A DNA stretch of 64,000 nucleotides, from the NCBI GenBank assembly GCA_016081115.2, contig CM071931.1:16964317-17028316 (forward strand), written 5' to 3'. The position numbers and the translations under genes are program-made. The notes below the pieces were generated by a model. That model made no database searches. It was not told the origin of the DNA and saw only the letters and a program-made list of their open reading frames with translations. Origin of the DNA: Rehmannia glutinosa (Eukaryota; Streptophyta; Magnoliopsida; Lamiales; Orobanchaceae). Shown piece after piece: positions 45,175 through 55,620 of this stretch (position 1 is the first letter of the stretch; every line of letters begins with the position of its first letter).

Positions 45175-45191
45175 TCTCAACAACGGCGCCA
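45175..45191 (-). promoter_or_regulatory. Primer-binding site of Athila D
   Basis: TGGCGCCGTTGTTGAGA on the minus strand, six bases after the LTR; its first 11 bases match the standard Athila site. Confidence 0.8.
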
Positions 45192-45197
45192 AAAACT

Positions 45198-46742
45198 TGT
45201 TCGCCTTATTTTTAGCTTCACCGCAAGTGTACGGTGTAGTTTATAGAATAGGGTAAGCAAGGTCGTATCCACGGAGACGAATAAATTAATGCGCTAAGTA
45301 TTGAACTAAGATAGCCTTATTATTTAGACGATTAAAATTGAATGATTGTTGTGGAAGAAAAGACAAGAATAACCACAAAAACACAAGATGAAAATAATAG
45401 TGGAATTATCAAGGGAAATGAAATGGATTCCCGGGTTATGATTTCAATTAATATTCCTCTTATTTTACGATTTAATCAAAGCCAAAGTTATTATCAATAC
45501 ACCTATAAGACGATCACAACGGTATTTTATCACCCCTCTTGAGATGTATATAAAGTGTAGATTGAAATATCTATGCTAGTATCTCTACTCAACATAAGAT
45601 ACACAACTCCCAAATGCACAAAAGATCAAATATCCTCACAAATATTCACAAACCTCTCAATTATGCAAATATTCATGTCAAGTACTCAAGATCTAATATT
45701 GAAACTCATCTCTCGAATTATGAATCAATATATCAAACATGCTAAATCATTGGCCAAATGATAAAACAAGAATAAGAACAAAGTACTCAAATAGGCTTCA
45801 AGACAATAACTTCAATTAAGATTAAAACAATCAACAAGAGATCAATTAATCTACTTCCAAAACCCGGAAATCACAAGAAGTTTAGCTACCCATTATAAAT
45901 AAATAACTCATAGACAAATTGTTCATCTTCATAAGAAGCTAAAATGAAAGATTAAAGCACAAAGAATGATAAAACTTAGGGAAATGGATAATCTCTCGAT
46001 TAATCTTCAATCCTCAAGCTCCGATTCGACCCGATTCTTCCCTTGATTCTTCCTTGATGAAATTGATGTGTTTCTTGTGTTCTTGGGTGTATCCCCAAGT
46101 GTCCTCTATACCCTAGATGAAGCCTCCCATGTATCTATTTATAGTACCCTCCTTTTAGATCCAAAAATCGGACTTTCATTGTTATGTCCGCCCATGGGCT
46201 GGGCAGCAGCTCCAAAAAAATGTAGCTGCAGCAGCCAAAACACAAACCTACATCGCCCATTTTTGACTCGGGCGCTGCAGCTCAAGGGGAGAAGCTGCAG
46301 CCAGTAGAACACTCAGCTGCATAGTCATTGTTTTAGTATTTGCTAAGGCCATTGCTAGCATAGTCTCTCTTATTCGCGTTGTAGCGCCATCCAAACGTCC
46401 GAATTTGCTTTTTTGTCTTCATAAGAGTTGTAGCCCTATCTCTTAGCTTTCCATAGCCACTTGAATCATCTCAATATCGTTTTGTAGAGAGAGGTATGGC
46501 AAAATACGAAACGCTGCCAAGTGATGGAAATTTCGACGACGCGTTTGGACGTTTCTTCAAATCAATCTCTCGTTGTTTGCTCGTTTGTACTTATTTTGAT
46601 ACACGATTCATTACTATGACTATAAACTCAATATAATTGGCTCTCAACATGGCTTGGCTACTCAAATGACTCAAAATACTCAAAAACAACACAAAACTCA
46701 AGTCTAGGAAGCCCAAATCATTGGTATAAAACCAAGTGAACA
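45198..46742 (-). repeat. 5' LTR of Athila D, complete
   Basis: 1545 bp, with TGTTC...GAACA ends. The low end abuts the primer-binding site and the high end abuts the TSD TTAAT. It is close to identical with 41211-42621 outside one GC-rich patch (46190-46350). A TATA-like CTATAAATAGATAC lies near 46134-46147 on the minus strand. Confidence 0.92.
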
Positions 46743-47778
46743 TTAATCGTTCAAAAACTTTCCTCAGATCAAAGAGTTGGTCTTCTCGCTTCTTAGACTT
46801 TACAACCACATCATCGACATAGCACTCAATATTCTTATGAAGCATGTCATCAAAGATTTTCTGCATGGCTCTTTGATATGTAGCTCCTGCATTCTTCAAA
46901 CCGAATGGCATCACATTGTAACAATATGTACCTTTTGGCGTACGAAAGGCTGTCAACTCTTCATCCTCTGGAGCCATACGTATTTGATTATATCCAAACG
47001 ATCCATCCATGAAAGATAATGCTTCGTGGCCCGTAGTGGCATCAATCATGAGTTCAGTTATAGGTAATGGAAAATCGTCTTTAGGATACGCCTCATTTAA
47101 ATGTCTAAAGTCAACACAAACTCTGATTTGATCATTCTTCTTCCTTACAGGGACAATGCTCGAGATCCATGTAGGGTACTTGACTTCGTGAATAAACCCG
47201 GCTTCGATGAGCTTGTTTACTTCAGCTTCAATCAATGGAACCAAGTCGGGTCGAAATCGTCGTTGAGCTTGCTTAATTGGACGAGTTCCGTTCTTAACGG
47301 ACAAGTGATGTACTGTTATTTTTGGGTCTAATCCAGGCATCTCTTTGTAGGACCAAGCAAACACATCTTTATACTCCCGAAGCAGTTTAATATACGATTT
47401 TTCTTCATCAGTTGTTAACAATGCACTGATGTAGATTGGTCGTGGATTATCACTATCGCCCAAATTAATTTCTTTAAGCTCGTCGACCGTGGCTTTGATC
47501 TCTTCTTCAACTTCGGGAGGAGCATCTTCGGCATCTTCTTCTTCCCCTTCTTCGCTTAAGGTGATATGATATGTCGATGCCACACTTTCTCTATCATCTT
47601 CATCATCTTGAGGTTGCGTGAAAACAACAGTTTGAAATTTGGCTTTCAACACCCTTTCACATGATATGAGCAAAGTAGTTTGTTGCTTCATACGAGATGG
47701 AACAAGACTTCGAAGCTTTTCAGTAGCCCGTGGATGCCTAGATCTTTTCCAATATTTTGATGATGTAGAGATGCCCAA
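46743..47778 (-). pseudogene. Tat reverse transcriptase, main part, cut by the Athila insertion
   Basis: One long frame starts upstream of 47778. From about residue 140 it reads DVFAWSYKEMPGLDPKITVH, RFRPDLVPLIEAEVNKLIEA, WISSIVPVRKKNDQIRVCVD, FMDGSFGYNQIRMAPEDEEL and TYCYNVMPFGLKNAGATYQR; the catalytic ECYVDDVVVKSKK lies near 46800-46825. These are signature motifs of Tat RT. The frame is intact until LRKVFERL, where it runs into the Athila LTR and picks up about 50 foreign codons (46591-46742). The C-terminal piece lies at 27681-27902. The N-terminal 130 residues are the acidic linker after protease. The enzyme cannot be made in one piece. Confidence 0.93.
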
Positions 47779-47793
47779 TCTCTGATGGATGGT

Positions 47794-49118
47794 TCATTTG
47801 CTCTTCAATTTTTGAATGGGTCCGAGTCTATCGAAGACTGATATTCGTCGGACCTTCTTTCCATTTTCGTCAAAGGTATCCTCCGTCGATGAAAGTTCTC
47901 CCTCAGACACATTATTGACATTGGCTCTTCTAATGGCGATACGAATGGGAGTTGGTGCCACAAACCCAAGACCTATCCGAGTATTTTTAGCCACATGTCC
48001 CCTTTCTTTTGACATCTTTTCTGTATTCGTAGCTTCAGAAGGGAGCTTTCCCAATGTAGAATTTTCTTGCGGATCATATCCAGCTTTGACAAGAAGATCA
48101 TAAGCTTTTGGATCAAAACATTTTGCATTTTGGAGCCCTTCTCCGTGTTCAGTCTTAGGTCCCTCAGCTGGGCGGACAAACTTTTTGAGTGGTTGCAGAG
48201 ATGGTTTCTTATCATCGAGTTTTGTTAAAGGCAATACCAATCCCTCCAAAGGTCCATTGTCATCGTGACTTGCAGAAGTACTCTCGATTTTGCCCTCTTT
48301 AACTTCATCATTTTGTGGCTTAGATGGACTTTCTTTAGCTTTCATTGTCTTAATGTCTTCGAAGTAGTACTTGGCATCGGCAGAATGTGACTCTGCCTCG
48401 GTGAAAGGTTTATCATGTCCAAGAAATTTCTTTACCACACCGTCTCTACAATACTTGAAGCATTGATGCCAAGTAGAAAGAACCACCCCATTTTCATGTA
48501 GCCAAGGACGTCTCAGAAGCATATTGTAAGAAGTCTTAGCGTCTATGACATGAAACAGTGCAGTTGAGGCCATTTTGCCCATCAACAATTTCAATCTTAT
48601 GATGCCGAGAGCCCTTTGTCCCCCTTGGTCGAAGCCTTGGATCATCAAACGACTATTTGCGAGTTCATCCATGGGGATTTCTAACTCTTTAAATGTGCGT
48701 GATGATAAGATATTTTCTTTGCCGAGCCTCCATCAATCAAAATCCTATTCACCTTTTGCTCGCGAGTATAGCCGGTCACGAACAATGGCATGTTATGGGG
48801 TTTGGAACCAAGCAGCAAGTCTTCGTCAGTGAAAGTCATTGTTGAAACACAATCTTCAGTAATATTGTCAACTTCTTTTTCAAACAAACACGTTTCACTA
48901 GGTGAAATATGTTGCTCATTCGTCACGTTGCATGCAACATTGCCATCATCCATGGATCTAGATGTGATGGTAATAACATTGCTAGTTGCGCTATCTTCCT
49001 CGAGCGATATCTTTCCTTGGCGAGCTAACTGCATGACTTTGTCTTTAAATACAAAACAATCGTGAATTGGATGTCCTACCAAACGATGGTACTTGCAAAG
49101 ATTTTGCCGAGTCATCAA
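47794..49118 (-). pseudogene. Tat protease and flanking Gag-Pol linker
   Basis: Frame 48681-49118 holds LCKYHRLVGHPIHDCFVFKD, the CX2H...HX4C-type finger after Gag, and ends with NRILIDGGSA, the retropepsin active site (LIDGGSA with catalytic Asp). After a frame change near 48680 the second frame (47794-48672) starts SRLMIQGFDQGGQRALGIIR and continues FHVIDAKTSYNMLLRRPWLH, the protease flap and C-terminal motif (normally LLGRPW; here LLRRPW). About 200 linker residues follow, ending VFDRLGP. A stop at 47794 separates it from RT. Only two lesions are seen, so this half of the element is much better preserved than the low-coordinate half. Confidence 0.88.
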
Positions 49119-50556
49119 CTCGCCCGGCCGTCGAGACGCTTCATTTCGGGCAACTCAATGAGGTTTGCTTTAAGTAGATCATCAAATATTCCAGAGACAT
49201 CAGAGTCGAGGAACGGGTATTGTTTTGCTTGCATTTCCCTCAGAGTTAACTTTCTTTGCTCTCTCTCTCTTGAGGAGTGTCTTTCTTCTCATTAGTCTTC
49301 ACATTTGGACTGCCCTTGAACTTGATAGGTGTTGTGTTAACTGCCATGGATTCTTTGCTTGGAGATTTAGAAGAGAACTTTCCCTCTTTCTTGGCTTCAT
49401 ATCGTTCTTTGGGTTTTTGAGGCTCTTGGATGAGTGGTCCTTCAACTCCACTTGCGGCCATGCTTAACTCCATATCATGAGCCCGAGTAGCCAACTCTTC
49501 AAATGTTCTTAGTTGGATTCCTTGAAGGATGTATCGAAGACCCCAATGCATTCTTTGGATGCACATCTCGATAGCCAAAGCTTCTGACAACCGGTCTTTA
49601 CAGTTGAGGCTCAAGTTCCTCCATCGATTGATGTAGTCCATGACAGGTTCTTCCTTCCACTGACGAGTATTTGTAAGCTCGATCATGCTAACCGTCCGCC
49701 GAGTGCTGTAAAATCGATTTTAAACTCCTGTTCCAATTGCTCCCAACTATCAACCGAGTTTGCTTCCAAGTCAATATACCAATCGAATGTGTTTCCCTTC
49801 AAGGATCGGACAAACTGTTTTACGAGGCGATCTCCATAAGTCCCAGCATCATTACATGTTTCGACAAAGTGAGCCACATGCTGCTTTGGGTTGCCCTTGC
49901 CGTCGAATTGTTGGAACTTCGGAGGTTGGTAACCAGCGGGCATCTTCAAGTTGTCAATCCTTTGCATATATGGCTTGGCATAAGTCATAGATGACTTGGA
50001 ACTTCCATCGAACTTGTCCTTAATAGTCCCCATAATGAACTCCTTAAGTTGGTCGACCGGAATCAGCCCATCAGACGAGACTTGCAACTCATTTTCTGGA
50101 GACTTCTCTTTTTCATTTGGTCGTTGCTTCATGGATGTCTTGACCTCCTCATGTGTTTCAACTTGCTTGCCCATCGCACGACTTGTATCAACACCATCTA
50201 TTTTGTTCATCAGCTTTGCAATTTGCGAGTCTTGTTCTTTGACATGATTGACGAGTCCATCAATGGCCCTCGTCAAACTTGCGATTTGTTCTTCAAGTGA
50301 TGTAGCATTCATCATCATAGCGGGTGATATGTTTGAGCAACTTGATGTCGAGCGGGAGATTGGGGATGAAGCATCATCTCTTAAGTCTCCATCATCTTCG
50401 AGATGAGTTAAATTTGCTTTAGCTCGACCGAGTCTTCTCAAAGGATGCACTCGGCTTCTTGGACATACTCCTTGTAGTGATACCAACACTTTTACTTGTG
50501 TCACCTGAAGAGTTTGAAGAAGCAGCTTTTGTTGATGTGGTTTTGCGAGTAGCCAT
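49119..50556 (-). pseudogene. Tat gag
   Basis: The likely start is the ATG at 50556 (MATRKTTSTKAASSNSSGDT), just after the primer-binding site. A frame change near 50440 leads into RLGRAKANLTHLEDDGDLRD, a coiled-coil segment (SLEEQIASLTRAIDGLVNHV), then YMQRIDNLKMPAGYQPPKFQ and the capsid core FVETCNDAGTYGDRLVKQFV, RSLKGNTFDWYIDLEANSVD. A second change near 49685 is followed by WKEEPVMDYINRWRNLSLNC and ELATRAHDMELSMA. Gag assembles the particle. It is close to full length, with only two one-base lesions. Confidence 0.9.
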
Positions 50557-50605
50557 CGCGATACTTCAAGATTTGTTGAGGAAAAGAGATGAGAGGTAGA
50601 GATTG

Positions 50606-50622
50606 TCCCACTGGGGGTGCCA
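50606..50622 (-). promoter_or_regulatory. Primer-binding site of the Tat element
   Basis: TGGCACCCCCAGTGGGA on the minus strand, six bases after the LTR end; typical of Tat elements. Confidence 0.85.
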
Positions 50623-50628
50623 AAAATT

Positions 50629-51511
50629 TGTAACACAAATTTTTATTGTCTGCAAATAAACAAACAAGAAAAAGCGTACAAATTAAATATATGTGAATGA
50701 AAATAAAAATATAGGTTACAATCTCTATTTATCCTCTGATTCTTTTCTTCAAGAATAAAATATCCGAGATTTGAGAGCTTGGAGTTGAACTCTTCAATTT
50801 CATCTTCTCCAAACTTGAATTTGAACTTCAATAACGTTAATTCGAGGGTTTGGAAGCTTGATCTCGAATCAAACGTAATATATATAATGATATTTGAGTT
50901 GAATATATGAACTTCTTGGTGAAATTGACCTTTTGATCTTCCTCCAAGATGGTTCTGACTTCAATAACGTTAATTCGAGGGCTTGGAAGCTTATTCCCGA
51001 ATCAAACGCCGTATTTGAATGGACTCCGCGATGAACGCTTTGACTTTCGCCTTGAACACAATGGATCTCCTTGAATATATTCTTCTTGCCTTGAGAGAAT
51101 TTCCTCCACCGCCTTCTTGCTTGGATTTCTTCTCTTTGAATTGTGATTTAATTCCTTGAGAAGGACCCTTATTTATAGTTGTAGGAGAGGGGTTCTTGGA
51201 TAACTCACATGGCGAGGACTCTAATTTGATTGGTCCTTCAAGATTTAATATTATTTCTTTAATCACAAATTGTGATAATTATCAAAAGAAATAATTAATT
51301 AATCAAGATAATCTTGATCAATAAGATTTTGACATTTGGCAATCTTTAATTGGCCAATAAAATATATATAAAAATATCAATAAATTAACTATTTAAATTA
51401 GGAATTAAATTTGAATAAATTCCCAAATATAAATAGAAATTAAAAATTGATATTTAATATAGAATTTCACATGTGTCACCATTTGATTGGTGCAAATTTA
51501 ATTTGTCTACA
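50629..51511 (-). repeat. 5' LTR of the Tat element
   Basis: 883 bp with imperfect inverted ends: TGTAACACAAATT on the plus strand low side and TGTAGACAAATT on the minus strand. It matches 19759-20625. A minus-strand TATA-like ACTATAAATAAGG near 51168-51182 could start the retrotransposon RNA. Confidence 0.92.
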
Positions 51512-51547
51512 CTTGCCATCGTGAAGTTCGGATAATTGCTTTGCGAT
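51512..51547 (-). other. Copia gag start and very short leader
   Basis: The copia gag ATG is at 51519-51517, followed by GCA and the first two bases of codon 3 (TSD GCAAG on the minus strand). The leader between the LTR end (51548) and the ATG is only 28 nt. The usual TGGTATCAGAGC primer-binding site is absent. The coding frame resumes at 19758. Confidence 0.75.
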
Positions 51548-52582
51548 TGTTATAACAATGGTACAAAATCGGGATGCCTTCAAAATGACAAATTACAGAA
51601 ATAAAGATTACAAGAAAAATACTATTACAACTTCTTCAAAAGAACTTTCAGAAAGCCGAGTCGAGAAGAATCTCTTTCCGCAAAGCAATTACGTATGTGC
51701 TAGTGCTCACGGTCTGACGTATTGCTTCCAAAGATGAAACGACTTACGTCTTCTATGTAGTAGCACCACTAACGTAGAAGCTCCTTCGAACTAGAAAATG
51801 TTGAAGACTGGTTGCTAGACTCTATGTGTATAATGCAGAAACTTGCTTTTGAGGTATATGAAGTGCTATGAATTTTCTGTGTATTTCTGCAATGCACAAC
51901 AATGAATATATATACAGCCAACACCTGCAGGAGATAACAAAAAAGTAGTGGGCATTAATCCAATTGTAACATCCCAGATGTTACACCCCACTACTCCATA
52001 ACAGACAAGTAGTGAGCTCTTTTCAAATGACCACTCTAACAGTCACACGAATATGGACACCTATAATGTCCGTCATTCAGGCTCCAAATCCAATGATCAC
52101 TCGAATCAGGCCAAGCCCATTTTCGAGTGGCAAAACTTAGTGGACCCGGGCCCAATAGGGCGGGCCCCGGCCCAAGCCCGGCCCCAGGCCCATGCACAAG
52201 CCCAGGCCCAGGCATCGGGCGGTGGCGCGCGCGTGTGGCCCATTTGTGATCATCCACTTGTGTTATAGTTTATACAACATATAACACCTTCTAGTAAATA
52301 AACTAGGATAAACAATGATTTTGTATTCCATGTGGGATAAGCGAAAGCCTTTCATTTCCTTTACATAATTTTTACATAATGTCCATTTATGTGGCTATCT
52401 TCGTGTATTAATTTCTCACTCACAGAAATTCTGTTTTGAGAAATAAAAAATACAACCAAAATCTACTCGGAACGTAGATTAATAATATATAATTTAATTC
52501 TTCCAGAATTAAATTTTTAGCCACTGAAAAATTGGTCAAAGTCGGGTCGACACCCACTTTATCAAAACCAAAATTTCCAACA
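51548..52582 (-). repeat. 5' LTR of the copia element
   Basis: 1035 bp, TGTTGGAAATTTTGG at the minus-strand start and TGTTATAACA at the other end. It is followed by the TSD ACATA at 52583. A GC-rich GGCCCAGGCCC patch lies at 52150-52245. Confidence 0.92.
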
Positions 52583-52969
52583 ACATAAATATATATACAT
52601 GTACAAATGTAAAAGATAAATACAAATACAAATATAAGAAAAATAAAAAAACAATATAAATAAAAAAACAAAAAACAATATAATAAATTATAATATCCAA
52701 ATCTATGTATAAATCGAATATGAGGAAATTTTTTATGTAAATTTACCAAATATGCGTTCACTTTTTGTAATAAAATAAAGAAAATATTGCTTAAAAAATT
52801 TGAACCGGGTTAGCCGAGTAGGTTTTGGGTTTTTTTCTTTGGTTTTGACTTAGGGTGGCAACGGTTTTTTAGCCACCCGATTTAATATAGAATCGAAATT
52901 TGGACATGTGTAGTTTCTGGTTAAACTGGATTGAACCGGTCGGTTCGTCCGGTTTAAAAATATTGATAT
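52583..52969. other. Flank of the copia insertion, possible right piece of a MITE
   Basis: AT-rich up to 52800, then a block with GAACCGGGTTAGCCGAG and TTGAACCGGTCGGTTCGTCC (52930-52955) whose reverse complement resembles 14271-14290 at the other side of the copia element. No gene. Confidence 0.35.
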
Positions 52970-53612
52970 TTAGGGGTGTTAATTTGGGTTGGGCCATGGT
53001 TCCTGAGTCCGGGTTTGTGGGTTTGTGGGTCGAAACCAGTCAACCGGACCCGACCTGTTTATTTATTCGTGTTAGAATATTGAACCCAAACCCGGCCTGC
53101 TTATTTCACAGGTCCCGAACCCACCCGTTTAACCCGTCTAATAAAATTAATTTTATATATCTTTAATAGTTTCAACTGATTAAATTTAATTGTTTTAAAA
53201 TCAATCAATATGACACTATTCAATTAATAGAAAATATCACAATTCAGAACATACAAAAAGAAATGACCAATTGCACAAATAACATAACATACTAATCATA
53301 TTATGGGGACAACACACACATAAAAAAAACTAGCAAAATAATAATAATATACATAATTAAGGAGGTTTTAGCATTTAAGTTTAAGGACATGTCTTGTTTT
53401 TTGTTTTTTTCTTACAATTAATCATTTACTAAGTTTTTCTTTAAAAAAATACACAAACGGGTTGAGGAGTTAAATTGGTCTTAGCGGTTGACCCGAGCCC
53501 CAACTTGTTTAATTGGCGAGTTAGCCAAGTTTGACCCGACTCAAAAAAGTGGACCAATACCCATTAATTTCGTGTTAGATTCATGTTGGGTTTGAAATTG
53601 ACACCCTACCTA
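52970..53612. mobile_element. hAT-like non-autonomous element
   Basis: Starts TTAGGGGTGTTAATTTGGGT and ends AAATTGACACCCTACCT, an imperfect inverted pair (reverse complement of the end: AGGTAGGGTGTCAATTT). Between are the GACCCGACC / AACCCGTCT / TTGACCCGA phrases common in such plant elements. No transposase; no certain TSD. Confidence 0.5.
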
Positions 53613-53984
53613 GAATAACAATTTTTTTTTTTTTGAGAAGTAGAATAACCATTTTAAAACACCATAAACCATGACTGACACAATAAGAAAGTTACCGTCC
53701 AACTATGGATAAACCAATTATCGAAACACCACAAACACTAACAGGCACGATAAGCAAGTTAATTACCAAAGCCAAATACAAGACAAGTGAACGTACACTA
53801 GTGAAATACACATGTAATTTTTGTAGTTTAATTACGAGACTCAATATGATTTTTTTTAAACACATTGGGATAAAATTTGTGTTAACTAATTAAACATATA
53901 AAATATATTTTACTTTTTCAAGTGATCACCCAATAAATAATAGAAAGAAGGCCTTATTGACCTTGTTAAAAACTTTAAGAGCTA
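53613..53984. other. AT-rich spacer, no gene seen
   Basis: An open frame at 53705-53893 has no recognised feature. The phrase AGAATAACAATTTT / AGAATAACCATTTT flanks a T-run at 53620-53655. Confidence 0.4.
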
Positions 53985-54972
53985 TTTCAGGGTTAGTGGA
54001 AATGGTACAAAATAGCCATTTACAAAATGTAAAAATGAAAAATAGCCATTTTTCGTAAACACATCTTTTTTAGCCATTTTGGGATGCAAAATGACATTCA
54101 TACCCTTCTAGCATATTTGTTTGATATTTGGATTATTTCTCTCTCTTTCACCTATCTCTATTTATACTCTTACTCTTTCTTTCAAAAATCAAACCTGTAT
54201 TTTCGTTTTTAAATATCAATATGGGTGTTGAATTATAGATACCGAAAAGAGGATTAATTTGATAGAAGATTGAATAGTAACTTCGATATCGAGTTATTCT
54301 TGGTTTGACCGACTTTACCTTTTTTATTGGAAACTCGATATCGAGTTAAATATAATGGATACCCAATAATTGGGATATCGATTAAATATAACTCGATATC
54401 GAGTTATAATTGGGATATCCAGTTACATAACTCGATATCGAGTTATGTGTAACTCGATATCGAGTTATATTTAACTGTATATCCCAATTATTGGGTATCA
54501 AGTTACACATAACTCGATATCGAGTTATGTAATCGATATCCCAATTATTGAGTATCGATTACATGCATCATCTTCTTACCCAAGTCACTTTCCACCATTA
54601 ACAACATCCCAAGCTCATCCACCAACACCAAATCCATATAAAACCCTAGAATTTCTACAAAAACTACAAAAAAATCCTAAACTAAAACAACTATAGAGTA
54701 AATAAATCAACAAAAAAATATGAAATTAACCAAAAAACTATAGAGGTCGATGCGACATCTCATCGTCAAGTCGGATTCCGAATTTTTGTGGGGTCACTTT
54801 GTGCTTTTCGAGTGTTTGGTTATGTTGTGACTCAAACATGGGTTGTAAAACTACTAAAGGGCAGTTATGTCATTTTGCACCCAAAAATGGCTAAAAAAGA
54901 TGTGTTTGAAAAAGATGGCTAAAAAAGATTTTCAATTGGCCTAAAAGGCTAAAAAAAAAATCCACTGGTTCA
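53985..54972. mobile_element. MULE-like non-autonomous element with ~110-bp inverted repeats and a palindromic core
   Basis: The left arm (54010-54115) contains AAACACATCTTTTTTAGCC and GGGATGCAAAATGACATTC; the reverse complement of the right arm (54865-54970) contains AAACACATCTTTTTTAGCC and GGGTGCAAAATGACATAAC. Arms match over roughly 110 bp. The core at 54281-54560 is an array of AACTCGATATCGAGTT palindromes. No transposase and no certain TSD. Confidence 0.7.
54281..54560. repeat. Array of perfect 16-bp palindromes AACTCGATATCGAGTT
   Basis: Exact copies at 54332-54347, 54390-54405, 54429-54444, 54451-54466 and 54511-54526, with a partial copy at 54282-54296. Between them lie inverted CAATTATTGGGTATC / GATACCCAATAATTGGG phrases, so the whole 280 bp could form nested hairpins. 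Confidence 0.92.
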
Positions 54973-55130
54973 GTTATGCCTTTGATTGGACAACTAATCA
55001 CAAATAATGGAATTTTGATTATCGCCTATACTGTGTGTGGATAAATTTGTGAAATGAGTAATTTGATCCGAAAGAAAAAATTATCCCCATAAAGTTAAAA
55101 GGATGGAAAGATCTAGAGTTACAAATAAAC
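54973..55130. other. Short spacer
   Basis: No structure recognised. Confidence 0.3.
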
Positions 55131-55620
55131 CAAGCCGCTCGTGAGCTATACGGGAATCGATTTGATAAAAGCACGTTCGAGTTCGTTTAAGGAGGCTCGC
55201 TAAAATAAATGAACCAAACTCAAACTTAGAGATATTCGGTTCGTTAGCTCGTGAACAGCTCGTTAGTAAGCTCGTATAAGTTAAACTAATAATTTGACTT
55301 GATTTTAATTTTTATATGTTTACTTATGATAAATATAAAATATTTGAATAAATTTATATGTTTGAATCAAATTACGGGTTTTTAATAAATATATTATGCA
55401 TTTTTAGATATATATAATTTTATTTTTGTAATAAATTGAAGAATAATTTAATTTATGATTAATATTTACTAAGTTCGTTTTAGGCTCGATTAAGCTCGAA
55501 AAAGTTCGTGAGCCATCAATATGTTCAATAAATTCAGAGCTCGAGTTCGACTTGATAATAAATGAGCCAAATTCAAACTTTCAAAAGCTCGGCCCGATTC
55601 GATTCGATTAGCCTTAGAAA
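55131..55620. mobile_element. hAT-like MITE with GCTCGTGAGC ends
   Basis: The left end reads CCAAGCCGCTCGTGAGCTAT and TTCGGTTCGTTAGCTCGTGA; the right end holds AAGCTCGAAAAAGTTCGTGA, GAGCTCGAGTTCGACTTGAT and GCTCGGCCCGATTCGATTCG. These complementary sets mark a very common plant hAT-like MITE type with an AT-rich middle. Confidence 0.55.

Larger units (their letters stand above)
27903..46742 (-). mobile_element. Layer 3: double Athila insertion (elements C and D) sharing one TSD
   Basis: Two Athila-type elements lie in the same orientation: C (27903 to about 41197, with gag, pol and env-like) and D (about 41211-46742, mostly non-coding). The low end is a C-type LTR (TGATAGAG), the high end a D-type LTR (GTGAACA). 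The pair is flanked by a single TTAAT duplication. In the middle, the C 5' LTR lacks about 74 bp and the D 3' LTR about 106 bp, and they are fused. The C and D LTRs are related in plan but clearly different. Confidence 0.85.
19759..51511 (-). mobile_element. Layer 2: Tat-lineage Ty3/gypsy retrotransposon with antisense PMD gene
   Basis: LTR pair 19759-20625 and 50629-51511. The primer-binding site next to the 5' LTR reads TGGCACCCCCAGTGGGA, the Tat style. Gene order on the minus strand is gag, protease, RT, RNase H, integrase, then a long region before the 3' LTR holding an ORF on the opposite strand; extra ORFs at that place are a known feature of Tat/Ogre elements. Without layer 3 the element is about 12.9 kb, a normal Tat size. 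The TSD is CTTGC, imperfect on the low side. Confidence 0.9.
14409..52582 (-). mobile_element. Layer 1: Ty1/copia retrotransposon with TSD ACATA, hosting all nested elements
   Basis: Two related LTRs (14409-15411 and 51548-52582) bound the element in minus orientation. ACATA occurs immediately outside both ends (14404-14408 and 52583-52587), a perfect 5-bp TSD. Without the nested DNA the element is about 6.4 kb, normal for copia. The gene order on the minus strand is gag, protease, integrase, RT, RNase H, which is diagnostic of Ty1/copia. The ORFs carry many frameshifts. The Tat element lies in codon 3 of gag. Confidence 0.92.

Noticed and set aside
46591..46742. Last ~50 codons of the long Tat RT frame
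   Set aside because: They lie in the Athila D LTR and are read through by chance; the RT sequence stops at 46743.
49062..50300. Plus-strand ORFs of 76-91 codons
   Set aside because: They are antisense shadows of the Tat gag and protease frames.
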